Source: Actinomycetospora callitridis
GTDB taxonomy: Bacteria > Actinomycetota > Actinomycetes > Mycobacteriales > Pseudonocardiaceae
Direction: 5' to 3'
Assembly (NCBI RefSeq): GCF_028737265.1
Contig: NZ_JAQZAK010000002.1
Coordinates: forward strand, 620,001-684,000
DNA length: 64,000 nt
A program made the position numbers and the translations under genes. The notes beneath the pieces are model-generated. The model was not told where the DNA came from. It ran no database searches and was given only the letters and a program-made list of their open reading frames with translations. Positions within the stretch are counted from its first letter, which is position 1. Every line of letters starts with the position of its first letter. Positions 17,064 to 25,435 of this stretch are shown here, in pieces.

Positions 17064-17615
17064 TCAGAGGGTCGCGAGGTGTGCGGCCACGGCGGCGTCG
17101 AGGCGGGCGGTGTCCCCGGTCGCGAGCAGGTCGAGCAGTGCCCCGCGCAGGACGGCGAGCAGCAGGGCGCGCTCGGCCGCGTCGTCGACGTCCTGGTGCG
17201 CGGCGAGCAGGGCGTCCCAGTCGGCGACGGTCCGGGCGGCGAACCCGGCCCAGGGGGCGTCCGGGGCGGCGCCGACCGAGCGCGTGTAGGCCTCGAGCCA
17301 CAGGCGCAGCAGGGCGCGGTGCCCGGGCGCCGCCAGCCAGGCCCAGACGCGCGCGCCGACCGCCGCGAGGTCGGCGGGCCCGTCGCGCAGGCCGTCGAGG
17401 ACGGCGAGCTGGTCGGCGCGCGAGCGGGCGAGCAGGGCGGCGATCAGCCCGTCCTTGCTGCTGAAGAGGAACAGCAGCACCCGGGGGCTCGACCCGATCG
17501 CCTCGGCCAGCGGGCGCAGCGACATCCCCGCCCACCCGTGCTCGAGCACCCAGGCGTACGCGGCCTCGAGCAGTTCCTGCCGCCGCGCCGACCCTTCGGG
17601 CTCGCTCACGGGCAC
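17064..17615 (-). CDS. TetR-family transcriptional regulator
   Basis: 183 residues. The N-terminal helix-turn-helix spans about residues 12-55 (RRQELLEAAYAWVLEHGW, then LRPLAEAIGSSPRVLLFLFSSKDGL), as in TetR regulators. The C-terminal ligand domain is Ala/Leu/Trp-rich. Starts at GTG 17615 or 17609 are both possible. It is divergent from the GNAT gene at 17714. A perfect 9-bp inverted repeat at 17681-17702 in the shared region is the likely operator, so autoregulation and control of the acetyltransferase are plausible. The gene is convergent with the MFS transporter, with an 84-base gap in which I see no strong hairpin. Confidence 0.85.
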   Translation of the reverse strand: MPVSEPEGSARRQELLEAAYAWVLEHGWAGMSLRPLAEAIGSSPRVLLFLFSSKDGLIAALLARSRADQLAVLDGLRDGPADLAAVGARVWAWLAAPGHRALLRLWLEAYTRSVGAAPDAPWAGFAARTVADWDALLAAHQDVDDAAERALLLAVLRGALLDLLATGDTARLDAAVAAHLATL

Positions 17616-17619
17616 GTCC

Positions 17620-17663
17620 GTGCCAGCCCTGCGTCCACGCTTGCACTCAACGCCAGGAAATCC
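17620..17663 (+). repeat. Dispersed hairpin repeat, copy B
   Basis: The same core CTGCGTCCACGCTTGCA occurs at 17629-17645, followed by CTCAACGCCAGGAAATCC. The left arm is degenerate (TGCCAGC instead of TGCAAGC), which weakens the hairpin. It begins just upstream of the TetR start codon. Confidence 0.85.
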
Positions 17664-17680
17664 ACATCCTCAGTGTGCTT

Positions 17681-17702
17681 CACTGAAACAGTCGTTTCAG
17701 TG
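17681..17702. promoter_or_regulatory. Candidate TetR operator
   Basis: CACTGAAAC and GTTTCAGTG are perfect inverted arms around an AGTC spacer. The site lies between the divergent TetR and GNAT genes and ends directly at the AGGAGG ribosome-binding site of the GNAT gene. Its size and symmetry suit a TetR dimer site. Confidence 0.65.
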
Positions 17703-17713
17703 AGGAGGTCGAC

Positions 17714-18199
17714 ATGGGCGAGGTCACGATCCGGTCGATGGACCGGCCGGGGGACCTGGGATGGGTCCTGATGGCACACGGGGACCTCTATGCCCGCGAG
17801 TACGACTGGGCCACCGAGGCCGTGACGGCGCGGATCGTCGCCGACCACGCGGCGCACGGCCGGCCGGGGCGCGACGCCGGGTGGATCGCCGAGCTCGACG
17901 GCCGGCGCGTCGGCAGCGTCCTGTGCGTCCGCGAGGACGAGCGCACCGCGCGCCTCCGGCTGCTGCTCGTCGACCCCGACGCCCGCGGCCACGGCCTCGG
18001 TCGGCAGCTCGTGACGTGCTGCATCGACTTCGCGCGCGACGCCGGCTACGCGCGCCTCGTGCTGTGGACCAACGAGCCGCTCGCCGCCGCCCGGCGCCTC
18101 TACCTCGACGCCGGCTTCACGCTCACCGGCGAGGAGAGCCACCGCGAGTTCGGCGCCGAGGTGCTCGGCCAGTCCTACGCACGCGACCTGACCCCCTGA
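17714..18199 (+). CDS. GNAT-family N-acetyltransferase
   Basis: 161 residues. The acetyl-CoA-binding motif is LLVDPDARGHGLGRQLV (pattern RGxGxG), followed by helix CCIDFARDAGYARLVLWTNEPL and the terminal AARRLYLDAGF. The first part (MAHGDLYAREYDW) is typical of acetyltransferases that in other genomes are fused to a MarR domain; the MarR part is missing here and a TetR gene stands next door instead. An AGGAGG site (17703-17708) precedes the ATG. Substrate is unknown; amino groups of small molecules or proteins are possible. Confidence 0.85.
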   Translation: MGEVTIRSMDRPGDLGWVLMAHGDLYAREYDWATEAVTARIVADHAAHGRPGRDAGWIAELDGRRVGSVLCVREDERTARLRLLLVDPDARGHGLGRQLVTCCIDFARDAGYARLVLWTNEPLAAARRLYLDAGFTLTGEESHREFGAEVLGQSYARDLTP

Positions 18200-18215
18200 T
18201 CGCGCACCTCACCCC

Positions 18216-18260
18216 TTGACCGTATCCCTCGGTCCTGTTCTTATATCAACCGACAGGTTG
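18216..18260 (+). promoter_or_regulatory. Promoter with overlapping inverted repeat upstream of DoxX gene
   Basis: TTGACC at 18216-18221 is a good -35. An AT-rich TTCTTATAT stretch at 18238-18246 provides a -10 (spacing 17-19 depending on the hexamer). Directly after it, CAACC-GACA-GGTTG at 18247-18260 is a symmetrical repressor-type site, in a position to block initiation. No regulator gene lies immediately adjacent. Confidence 0.5.
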
Positions 18261-18279
18261 TCCAACTGAGGAGATGACG

Positions 18280-18708
18280 ATGAGCGCCACCACCGCGTCC
18301 GCCGGCCCGACCACGACCCGCCCGCGGCCGGCCCGCTGGGCGCTCGGCGTGCTCCAGATCCTGCTGGCCGCCCTGTACCTGTTCTCCGCGTTCGGGAAGA
18401 TCTCGCTCGACCCGATGGTCGTCGAGGGATTCGCGATGATGGGGATCGGGCCGGGGCTGACGGTGACGATCGGTGTCATCGAGCTCGCCGCCGCGATCGG
18501 GCTGCTGATCCCCCGGCTCTCCGGCCTGGCCGCCACCGGGTGCGTCGTGCTCATGACCGGGGCCGTGATCAGCACCCTGGCGACGCTCGGCGGCGCGATG
18601 GTCCTCGTCCCCGCCGTCGTGCTGGTCTGCGTCGCGATCGTGGCGTGGGTGCGACGCCGCGAGACCGTGGCGCTGGTCCGGGACCCGCGCGCGGCCCTGA
18701 CCCGCTGA
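18280..18708 (+). CDS. DoxX-family membrane protein
   Basis: 142 residues with four hydrophobic helices. The first contains LGVLQILLAALYLFSAFGKI, and the pair GVIELAAAIGLLIPR plus the following helix are characteristic of DoxX/DoxX-like proteins. The ATG at 18280 is preferred because GAGGAG lies 6 bases upstream; the ATG at 18274 would leave no spacing. Members of this family sit in the cytoplasmic membrane and have been linked to redox stress or quinone-dependent oxidation. It appears monocistronic, under the promoter and palindrome just upstream. Confidence 0.82.
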   Translation: MSATTASAGPTTTRPRPARWALGVLQILLAALYLFSAFGKISLDPMVVEGFAMMGIGPGLTVTIGVIELAAAIGLLIPRLSGLAATGCVVLMTGAVISTLATLGGAMVLVPAVVLVCVAIVAWVRRRETVALVRDPRAALTR

Positions 18709-18731
18709 CCCTGATCCGCTGACCCGGCGGC

Positions 18732-20054
18732 TTACACGTCGGTGGCGCGGGAGCGCGAACGCACGGTGCCGTCGCCGGGGACGTCGGGCGTCGCGTCGCC
18801 CGGCTCCTCGTCGGCCCCCACGGTGGTCGTGCCCGCGACCGACGTCGGCTTCTCACCCGCAGACCCGTCACCCGAAGACCCGTCGCCCGCAGACCCCTCA
18901 CCCGAAGACCCGTCGCCCGCAGCCGCGTCCCCGGCGCCCTCCTCGTGCTCGCCCGTGCGCCGATCGATCTGCTCGCCGAAGTAGCGCAGGATCTCTGCGA
19001 TCACCGCCGCCACCGGCACGGCGAGGAACGCCCCGGCGATGCCGGCGAGGCTCGAGCCCGCCGTCACGGCCAGGATCACCAGCGCCGAGTTGAGCCCGAG
19101 GCCGCGGCCCTGGACCAGCGGCTGGAGCAGGTTCCCCTCCACCTGCTGGACGACGAGGATCAGGATCAGCACCCCGAGCGCCGTCGCCGGGCCCTGGATC
19201 ACGAGCGCGATGAGCACGGCGAGCGCACCCGCCACCAGCGCCCCGATGATCGGGATGAAGGCGCCGAAGAACGTCAGCACGGCCAGGGGCAGCGCCAGCG
19301 GGACCCCGAAGACCACCAGGCCGATGCCGATGAAGACCGCGTCGACGAAGCCGATGAGCGCCTGCGAGCGGATGAACCCCCCGAGGCGCAGCCAGGCGCG
19401 GGCGCCGATCTCGGCGAGGTGGTCGCCGGACGTCGGCCCCGCCGTGCGACGCACCCAGGGCAGGAACGTCGGGCCGTCCTTGACGAACAGGAACGCGAGC
19501 ACCAGCGCGAGCACCGCGTTGATGACGCTGTTGGCCACGGTGGTGAGGCCGGTGAGGACACCGGTGGCGATCTGGCCCGCGCTCTGCTGGAGGCGCTCGA
19601 CGGCCGCCTGCACGTACCCGCCGATCTGACTGGCGCCGAGGTTGAACGGCGGTCCCTGCAGCCAGCCCTGGATCTGCTGGATGCCACCGACGGCGCCCTG
19701 CGCGATCTGCGGCGCCTGACCGGCCACCGACGGCGCGATGAGCGCCACGACCCCGCCGAGCACGGCCAGCCCCAGGATCAGCACCAGCGCCGTCGCCAGC
19801 GCGCCGGGGACCCGGCGGCGCCGCAGCCACGTGACCGGGGGCTCGACGATCGTCGCGATCACGAGCCCGAGGAACACCGGGAACACGATGTCCCACAGCT
19901 GGATCAGGATGAGTCCGACGACCGTCAGCGCGGCGACGACGATGAGGAAGCGCAGGCTCCAGCGGGCGGTCCAGGCAAGCCCCTCGCCGATCAGGTGCCC
20001 ACGGGTCGGGGCGTCCCCCCGTGCGACGTCCCGGGAGGCGGGGGCCTCGTCCAT
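18732..20054 (-). CDS. AI-2E family transporter (permease of unknown substrate)
   Basis: 440 residues from the ATG at 20054. Hydrophobic helices begin at about residue 30 (FLIVVAALTVVGLILIQLW), and the family region VFPVFLGLVIATIVEPPVTWLRRRRVPG follows. The C-terminal half shows the family's GFVDAVFIGIGL, FGAFIPIIGALVAG and QVEGNLLQPLVQGRGLGL blocks. The last 75 residues form an acidic Gly/Ser tail built from a five-residue repeat (GDGSS/GEGSA). Despite the name, members range from sodium/proton antiporters to uncharacterised carriers. It is downstream of icd, separated by a strong terminator, so it is transcribed on its own. Confidence 0.85.
   Translation of the reverse strand: MDEAPASRDVARGDAPTRGHLIGEGLAWTARWSLRFLIVVAALTVVGLILIQLWDIVFPVFLGLVIATIVEPPVTWLRRRRVPGALATALVLILGLAVLGGVVALIAPSVAGQAPQIAQGAVGGIQQIQGWLQGPPFNLGASQIGGYVQAAVERLQQSAGQIATGVLTGLTTVANSVINAVLALVLAFLFVKDGPTFLPWVRRTAGPTSGDHLAEIGARAWLRLGGFIRSQALIGFVDAVFIGIGLVVFGVPLALPLAVLTFFGAFIPIIGALVAGALAVLIALVIQGPATALGVLILILVVQQVEGNLLQPLVQGRGLGLNSALVILAVTAGSSLAGIAGAFLAVPVAAVIAEILRYFGEQIDRRTGEHEEGAGDAAAGDGSSGEGSAGDGSSGDGSAGEKPTSVAGTTTVGADEEPGDATPDVPGDGTVRSRSRATDV
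18853..18927. repeat. 15-bp in-frame repeats encoding Gly-Asp-Gly-Ser tail
   Basis: Five units of a 15-base repeat (such as TCACCCGCAGACCCG) lie inside the C-terminal coding part of the AI-2E family gene. The unit length keeps frame, so copy number can change the tail length harmlessly. Confidence 0.8.
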
Positions 20055-20167
20055 GGAGCCGAGTCTGTCAGCGATGGGAGTCCTCCGGCGGCCGGGTGCG
20101 GGCGTGTGCGGGTGCCCGGCGGGAGCGCACGTTACCCCCGTCCGACGACCGGGGTCCGGACGCACGC

Positions 20168-20198
20168 GGGCCCCTCTCCCGAGGTGGGAGAGGGGCCC
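20168..20198 (-). terminator. icd terminator
   Basis: GGGCCCCTCTCCC (20168-20180) pairs perfectly with GGGAGAGGGGCCC (20186-20198) around a 5-base loop. It stands 22 bases downstream of the icd stop on the minus strand. Confidence 0.85.
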
Positions 20199-20219
20199 GG
20201 GTGGGAGCCAGTTCGGGCG

Positions 20220-21431
20220 CTAGGCCATCGCCTTCTTCAGGCCCTCGTCGATCGCGTCGAGGAAGTCCTGGGTGTTGAGGGACTTCGCGTCACCGCCCAC
20301 CAGCAGCGCCAGGTCCTTGGTCATCTTCCCGGACTCGATGGTCTGCACGCAGACGTCCTCGAGCTTCTGGGCGAACTCGACGAGCTCGTCGTTCTTGTCG
20401 AGGCGCCCGCGCTGGGCGAGGCCCCGCGACCACGCGAAGATCGACGCGATCGGGTTGGTCGAGGTCTCCTCGCCCTGCTGGTGCTTGCGGAAGTGCCGCG
20501 TCACCGTGCCGTGGGCGGCCTCGGCCTCGACGGTGCCGTCGGAGGTCATGAGCACCGAGGTCATCATGCCCAGCGAGCCGAAGCCCTGGGCGACGATGTC
20601 GGACTGCACGTCGCCGTCGTAGTTCTTGCAGGCCCAGACGTAGCCGCCCTCGGACTTGATGGCCTGGGCCACCATGTCGTCGATCAGGCGGTGCTCGTAG
20701 GTGAGGCCCGCCTTCTCGAAGTCGGCCTTGAACTCCGACTCGAAGATCTCCTGGAAGGTCTCGAGGAACATGCCGTCGTAGGCCTTGAGGATGGTGTTCT
20801 TCGTCGACATGTAGACCGGGTAGTTGCGGTCGAGGCCGTACTGCAGCGAGGCCCGCGCGAACTCCTCGATCGAGGCCTTGAAGTTGTACATGCCCATCGC
20901 GACGCCGCCGTCGACCGGGAACTCCGCGACCTTGTGCTCCTGGGCCTCGCCGTTCTCCGGCGTGTAGGTGATCGTCACCGTGCCCGGGCCCGGCACCTTG
21001 AAGTCCTGGGCGAGGTACTGGTCACCGTGCGCGTGGCGGCCGACGACGATCGGCTTCGTCCAGGACGGCACGTACCGGGGGATGTTCTGGCAGACGATCG
21101 GCTCGCGGAAGATGACGCCACCGAGGATGTTGCGGATCGTCCCGTTGGGCGAGCGGTACATGCGCTTGAGGCCGAACTCCTCGACCCGCGCCTCGTCCGG
21201 CGTGATCGTCGCGCACTTGACGCCGACGCCGTGACGCTTGATGGCGTGCGCGGCGTCGACCGTGACCTGGTCGTCGGTCTCGTCGCGGTGCTCGATGCCG
21301 AGGTCGTAGTACTCGAGGTCGATGTCGAGGTACGGGTGGATCAGCTTGTCCTTGATGAACTGCCAGATGATCCGGGTCATCTCGTCACCGTCGAGCTCGA
21401 CGACGGTGCCCTCTACCTTGATCTTCGCCAC
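20220..21431 (-). CDS. icd: NADP-dependent isocitrate dehydrogenase (dimeric, eukaryote-like type)
   Basis: 403 residues from the GTG at 21431, with GAGGAGG about ten bases upstream. The sequence [20 protein letters not shown] and the later blocks [42 protein letters not shown] and [13 protein letters not shown] are those of the IDH1-like homodimeric subfamily, not the long monomeric IDH. The SPNGTIRN serine loop binds isocitrate. It catalyses isocitrate to 2-oxoglutarate with NADPH formation in the TCA cycle. Acting with sucCD elsewhere in the window, it belongs to the same cycle but not the same operon. Confidence 0.95.
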   Translation of the reverse strand: MAKIKVEGTVVELDGDEMTRIIWQFIKDKLIHPYLDIDLEYYDLGIEHRDETDDQVTVDAAHAIKRHGVGVKCATITPDEARVEEFGLKRMYRSPNGTIRNILGGVIFREPIVCQNIPRYVPSWTKPIVVGRHAHGDQYLAQDFKVPGPGTVTITYTPENGEAQEHKVAEFPVDGGVAMGMYNFKASIEEFARASLQYGLDRNYPVYMSTKNTILKAYDGMFLETFQEIFESEFKADFEKAGLTYEHRLIDDMVAQAIKSEGGYVWACKNYDGDVQSDIVAQGFGSLGMMTSVLMTSDGTVEAEAAHGTVTRHFRKHQQGEETSTNPIASIFAWSRGLAQRGRLDKNDELVEFAQKLEDVCVQTIESGKMTKDLALLVGGDAKSLNTQDFLDAIDEGLKKAMA

Positions 21432-21542
21432 GGCTCGAATGCCCTCCTCGCGGGCGCCGACCACCGGCGCCGTCCGACCTGCCCGCACGCTATCAACGCA
21501 GCGAGTACCCGGAACGGGTGCGCGGGCCACGAGGGGCGGACG

Positions 21543-21968
21543 TCACCGTGTGGCGAGCGGTCCCCCGGTGATCGTGAGGGCCACGGCGATCACGACGAGC
21601 CCGAACAGGACGTACGTGACGATGTCCACCCGGCGGCTGCGGACGGCGAGCAGGCCGGCCGCCGTGCGGGTCAGGCTCGCGCGCAGCGCCCCGGCGAGCA
21701 GCAGGGCGAGGCCCAGCTCGGTGGTGCCCTCGCGCCAGTGCTGCAGTGCGATGCGACCGAACGCGAGTCCCACGACGAGCATCACCGCGAGGAACGGCAG
21801 GTGCGCGCGGACCTTGCGGATCATCTCGGCGCGCGTGGTGCGCGGGCGGGCGTGCCGTCCCGCCGCGGACGGGAGCACCTCGGTGGGGCTCTCGTCGGGC
21901 GGCGGCGCGGGTCGGACCGTCGGCTGGGGTGCCGACGGCCGTCCCGGGCGCGGGGTCACGGCGGTCAC
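21543..21968 (-). CDS. DUF3017 membrane protein
   Basis: 141 residues: a Pro/Arg-rich cytoplasmic N-terminus of about 50 residues, then three hydrophobic helices (FLAVMLVVGLAFGRIAL, ELGLALLLAGALRASL and IVTYVLFGLVVIAVALTI). DUF3017 genes follow folD in many actinobacteria, and here the gap is 7 bases on the same strand, so co-transcription is likely. No function is known. I base the family call on topology and position. Confidence 0.75.
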   Translation of the reverse strand: MTAVTPRPGRPSAPQPTVRPAPPPDESPTEVLPSAAGRHARPRTTRAEMIRKVRAHLPFLAVMLVVGLAFGRIALQHWREGTTELGLALLLAGALRASLTRTAAGLLAVRSRRVDIVTYVLFGLVVIAVALTITGGPLATR

Positions 21969-21975
21969 CGCACGC

Positions 21976-22827
21976 TCACTCCGTCCCGCGCTCCGCGCGC
22001 TCGACGACGTTGGTGAGCAGCATGCCCCGTGTCATGGGGCCGACCCCGCCCGGGACGGGCGCGAGGTACGAGGCGACCTCGGCGACCTCGGGGGCGACGT
22101 CACCGACGAGGCCGTTCTCACCACGGGTGATGCCGACGTCGAGCACGGCGGCGCCGGGCTTGACCATGTCCGCGGTGACGAGGCCGGGCACGCCGGCCGC
22201 GGCCACGATCACGTCGGCGGCCCGGAGCTCGGCGGCCACGTCCTTGGTGCCGGTGTGGCACAGGGTGACGGTGGCGTTGACCGAGCGGAGGGTCAGCAGC
22301 AGGCCCAGCGGCCGCCCGACGGTGACACCGCGACCGAGGACGGTGACCTTCGCGCCGTTCAGCGGCACGTCGTAGCGGCGCAGCAGCTCGACCACTCCGC
22401 GCGGGGTGCACGGCAGCGGGCCCGGCTCCTGGAGCACGAGGCGCCCGAGGTTGGTCGGGTGCAGGCCGTCGGCGTCCTTGTCCGGGTCCATGCGCTCGAG
22501 GGCCGCGCCGGAGTCGAGGCCCTTCGGCAGGGGCAGCTGGACGATGTAGCCGGTGCACGCCGGGTCGGCGTTGAGCTCGTCGATCACCTTCTCGACGTCG
22601 GCCTGCGTCGCGTCGGCGGGCAGGTCGCGGCGGATCGAGGTGATCCCGACCTTCGCGCAGTCGTTGTGCTTGGCCCGCACGTACGACTGCGAGCCCGGGT
22701 CGTCGCCCACCAGGACGGTGGCGAGCCCCGGGGTCCGACCCGCCGCGGTCAGCGCGGCGACCCGCCCGGAGAGCTCGTCGAGGATCGACGCGAGGGTGGC
22801 CTTCCCGTCCAGCTTGGTCGCGGTCAC
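21976..22827 (-). CDS. folD: Bifunctional methylenetetrahydrofolate dehydrogenase / methenyltetrahydrofolate cyclohydrolase
   Basis: 283 residues, the normal FolD length. Visible motifs are the N-terminal substrate segment with the catalytic Lys ([15 protein letters not shown]), the QLPLPKGL loop, and the NADP-binding region [18 protein letters not shown]. The C-terminal signature [15 protein letters not shown] is also present. It interconverts 5,10-methylene-, methenyl- and 10-formyl-THF in the cytoplasm, supplying formyl groups for PurN and PurH, both also encoded in this window (though far away). It is followed by DUF3017. Confidence 0.95.
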   Translation of the reverse strand: MTATKLDGKATLASILDELSGRVAALTAAGRTPGLATVLVGDDPGSQSYVRAKHNDCAKVGITSIRRDLPADATQADVEKVIDELNADPACTGYIVQLPLPKGLDSGAALERMDPDKDADGLHPTNLGRLVLQEPGPLPCTPRGVVELLRRYDVPLNGAKVTVLGRGVTVGRPLGLLLTLRSVNATVTLCHTGTKDVAAELRAADVIVAAAGVPGLVTADMVKPGAAVLDVGITRGENGLVGDVAPEVAEVASYLAPVPGGVGPMTRGMLLTNVVERAERGTE

Positions 22828-22831
22828 GACC

Positions 22832-23869
22832 TCATGATGGCAGGTCGGCCGTGCGCTCCCGGTCGCCTCGCCGCCGCAACGGCCACGGAGTGGCGGCCAC
22901 GACCGCCGCGACCAGGGTGAGCAGCGCCCCGAGGACCGTCGTCACGCCCGGGGTCCCGGCGGCCGACGGCAGCACGAGGTCGAGGACGAGCGCGCCGACG
23001 ACCTGGCCCGCCACGGCGCCGAGCGAGAGCAGCAGCACCCCGACCTGGCCGACCACCCACGCCCCCAGCCCGATGAAGATCGCGCCGAACGGGCCGCCGA
23101 GGTAGAGGTACCAGGCGCCCGGCAGCGGGTTCGGCGGCCCGAGCACGAGCACCGCGACGATCGCCGCGAGCACCAGCGCGATCAGGCCGACGACGAAGTT
23201 GATCGTCGCGGCGGGGAGCACGGAGGCGACGAACGAGTCGCGCTCCCCGTCGCCGGTGTCGGTGCCGGTCCCGGTGCCCGCGCCACCCGCCGCCGCCGCG
23301 ACCCGGCCGTTGAGCGCCTGCTGGGTGGCGATGGCGAGCCCGGCGGCGAGCGGGACCAGCGCCAGGGCGACGGGGGCGTCGGAGCTGATCGACGGGGCCA
23401 CCGACAGCACCACGGCGCCGAGCATCAGCAGCGCCCCGACGACCCGCGGCGGCGTCGTGCCCTGGGGTCCGGCCGGGCCGAGGCCGACGCGGTCGGCGAC
23501 GAGCCCGCCGCTGGACTGGCCGGCGACGACCGCGATCGTGAAGAGCGCCGTGCCCAGCACGTGCGCGGTGACGCCCTGGCCGGCGACCAGCAGCGCGCCG
23601 CCCAGGCCGCCGAGCAGCTGCCAGGACCGCAGGGTGCCGCGCCGCCGCGCCGACCCCACGCGCCGCAGGCCCCGGCGACCCGGGCGCAGGAGCGCCACGA
23701 GGATCAGCAGCAGCACCAGCCCGAGACCGAACGAGATGACCGCGGCGAGGATCCCGTCACCGAGCTCCGCGCCGAGCTCGGCGTTGACCCGCGCCTGCCC
23801 GACGATGAACATCCCGGTGACGAAGGCCCCGGCGAGGCCGACGAGGGTCCGCGAGCGCTGGGAAGCCAC
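22832..23869 (-). CDS. DMT-superfamily permease (DUF606/YdcZ-like)
   Basis: 345 residues from the GTG at 23869. Ten hydrophobic segments are arranged as two halves of five. The first is [23 protein letters not shown]; the matching second-half segment [20 protein letters not shown] shows the internal duplication of DMT carriers, and the xQxxxNxxL pattern is that of the DUF606/YdcZ group. A variable hydrophilic loop ([19 protein letters not shown]) interrupts the second half. It ends 4 bases before the folD start, so it could share a transcript with folD. Substrate is unknown. Confidence 0.75.
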   Translation of the reverse strand: MASQRSRTLVGLAGAFVTGMFIVGQARVNAELGAELGDGILAAVISFGLGLVLLLILVALLRPGRRGLRRVGSARRRGTLRSWQLLGGLGGALLVAGQGVTAHVLGTALFTIAVVAGQSSGGLVADRVGLGPAGPQGTTPPRVVGALLMLGAVVLSVAPSISSDAPVALALVPLAAGLAIATQQALNGRVAAAAGGAGTGTGTDTGDGERDSFVASVLPAATINFVVGLIALVLAAIVAVLVLGPPNPLPGAWYLYLGGPFGAIFIGLGAWVVGQVGVLLLSLGAVAGQVVGALVLDLVLPSAAGTPGVTTVLGALLTLVAAVVAATPWPLRRRGDRERTADLPS

Positions 23870-23901
23870 GGTCCGGGGACGGTAGTACCGCGGTGGGGCT
23901 G

Positions 23902-24489
23902 CTACCGGCCGAACGCCTCCCGAGCGGGGTGACGGAGCGACCACGCCCCGGGACGGGCCCGGGTGTCGACGAGACGGGCCGTCGCCGTGTTCGCCGCGGC
24001 CACGCCGCCGGCGTACACCGCGTGCTGGACCATGCTCGTCACCAGCAGGCGACGCTCCCACCGCCAGGGCGGTGGGGTCTCGCCGAGCACCGGGAACAGG
24101 CCGAGGGCCATCGTCTGGCAGCCGACGAAGAAGGCCAGGCCCGGCCCGGGCTCGCGTCCGAGGACGCGTCGGAGGGCGACGTGGCCGACGCCGACCGCCG
24201 AGCCGTAGCCCCAGTGCACCAGCCAGAACAGGGTCTGTCGGCCCCGCGCGGAGCGCGGTGCCCAGCCGACCACGTGCTGCAGCAGCGTCGAGGCGGCGAT
24301 GACGACGTGCTCGCTGTCGTCGTAGTCGAGGATCTCCTCGATCTCGTCGACACGGATGCCGTCGCGGCGGGCGTGGAGCTCGCGGTGCAGCCGTGCCGTC
24401 AGGGTCATCGCCCCGGTGCCGACGGCCCCGCCCACCACGCCGCGCGCGACCTCGCGCAGCACCGTCGCGCTCCCGCGCCGTGCGCCCAT
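23902..24489 (-). CDS. Hypothetical membrane protein
   Basis: 195 residues from the ATG at 24489. I do not recognise the family with confidence. The N-terminal part holds a Gly-rich amphipathic segment (VARGVVGGAVGTGAMTLTARLH) and a soluble stretch with DEIEEILDYDDSEHVV. The rest has three or four weakly hydrophobic helices containing LFWLVHWGYGSAVGVGHVAL, LAFFVGCQTMALGLFPVLG and MVQHAVYAGGVAAANTAT. Several His residues lie in or near helices, which could bind metal or heme, but there is no established motif. It lies 32 bases upstream of the DMT permease gene, same strand. Confidence 0.6.
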   Translation of the reverse strand: MGARRGSATVLREVARGVVGGAVGTGAMTLTARLHRELHARRDGIRVDEIEEILDYDDSEHVVIAASTLLQHVVGWAPRSARGRQTLFWLVHWGYGSAVGVGHVALRRVLGREPGPGLAFFVGCQTMALGLFPVLGETPPPWRWERRLLVTSMVQHAVYAGGVAAANTATARLVDTRARPGAWSLRHPAREAFGR

Positions 24490-24586
24490 GGGCGTCAGCT
24501 TGCCCTGGATCGGTTCACGACGCGGCCGCAGAGGCCCTCTGTCGATGTACCCCTCCGTTCGGGCGGTGCCGTAGAGGGCGTGGTGC

Positions 24587-24604
24587 GCCTCACACTCGTG
24601 AGGC
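24587..24604. promoter_or_regulatory. Inverted repeat upstream of acetate transporter
   Basis: GCCTCAC and GTGAGGC form a perfect 7-bp stem around ACTC, 85 bases before the transporter ATG. It may be an operator or a 5' leader hairpin. The rest of the 200-base gap (24490-24689) shows nothing else except the GAAGGAG ribosome-binding site. Confidence 0.4.
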
Positions 24605-24689
24605 ACGGGGACGACACCGTGCGCCCACCCGTACCAACGGGACGGGTCGACCGACGGTGTCCCGGGCGACAACCCACGAAGGAGTGCGG

Positions 24690-25352
24690 ATGACCACCAT
24701 CGACGAGCAGTCCACCGCGGCACACGCGGCCCCGGACACCGGAGCCGAAGCGGCGGCCGCAGCCGGTGCCAACCCGGCACTGGTCGGCGTCCCGACATTC
24801 GTGATCGGCTCGGTGGCCCTGGGGCTCTACCTGGTCGGCTTCACCGGAGCGTCGAGCACCGCACTGGTGGGCTTGCTCCCGATCCTGTTCATGTGCACCG
24901 GGATCGGGCAGCTGGTGGCCACGGTCTGGTCGGTGCGCATCGGGGCCGGGGCACCGGCAGCCATCTTCGGCATCTTCACCGGGTTCTGGCTGAGCTTCGC
25001 CGTGCTGGCGACCTCGCTGGGCCAGGACTGGTTCGGGCCGACCTCCACCGACACCGCCGTCGCCACGGGCGCCCAGGAGACCTTCCTGCTCACCTGGCTG
25101 ATCGGCATCGTCATCCTCACGGTGGCCTCGCTGCGCCTGCCCGCCATGTTCACCGTGCTGTTCGTCCTCATCGACGCGGCGCTGCTGCTGGTGCTGCTGG
25201 GGACCTCGAGCGGCTCGACGGGCCTGCTGTTCTTCGGCGGCATCGTGGTGTTCGCCTTCGCCCTGGTCGGCGTCTACATGTTCCTCGACGCCATGGGGCA
25301 GGCGACCGGCGGGAAGCCGATGCCGATGGGCAAGGCCCTCATCGGCGGCTGA
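24690..25352 (+). CDS. Acetate transporter, GPR1/FUN34/YaaH (SatP) family
   Basis: 220 residues with a hydrophilic 30-residue start, then six helices. The first is preceded by the family signature NPALVGVPTFVIGSVALGL, which corresponds to the NPAPLGL motif. The helix LPILFMCTGIGQLVATVWS and the segment AAIFGIFTGFWLSFAVL also fit. GAAGGAG stands about 6 bases before the ATG. Proteins of this family take up acetate or succinate across the cytoplasmic membrane. It is monocistronic and convergent with dnaE2 across a strong hairpin. Confidence 0.88.
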   Translation: MTTIDEQSTAAHAAPDTGAEAAAAAGANPALVGVPTFVIGSVALGLYLVGFTGASSTALVGLLPILFMCTGIGQLVATVWSVRIGAGAPAAIFGIFTGFWLSFAVLATSLGQDWFGPTSTDTAVATGAQETFLLTWLIGIVILTVASLRLPAMFTVLFVLIDAALLLVLLGTSSGSTGLLFFGGIVVFAFALVGVYMFLDAMGQATGGKPMPMGKALIGG

Positions 25353-25375
25353 CCGATCCGCACACCCACGTACCG

Positions 25376-25420
25376 CGAGGGACGCCCTGACCGCCGGCGA
25401 CGGCGTCGGGGCGTCCCTCG
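25376..25420. terminator. Bidirectional hairpin between transporter and dnaE2
   Basis: CGAGGGACGCC (25376-25386) pairs with GGCGTCCCTCG (25410-25420). It lies between the converging acetate transporter and dnaE2 genes and belongs to the same family as the hairpin at 3734-3782. Confidence 0.75.
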
Positions 25421-25435
25421 TCCTGTGTGCGGGGG

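Noticed and set aside
18945..22016. Over 1000-codon frame on the + strand opposite the AI-2E, icd and DUF3017 genes
   Set aside because: It is fully antisense to well-identified genes. Asp/Arg/His-rich composition is an artefact of GC-rich codon positions.
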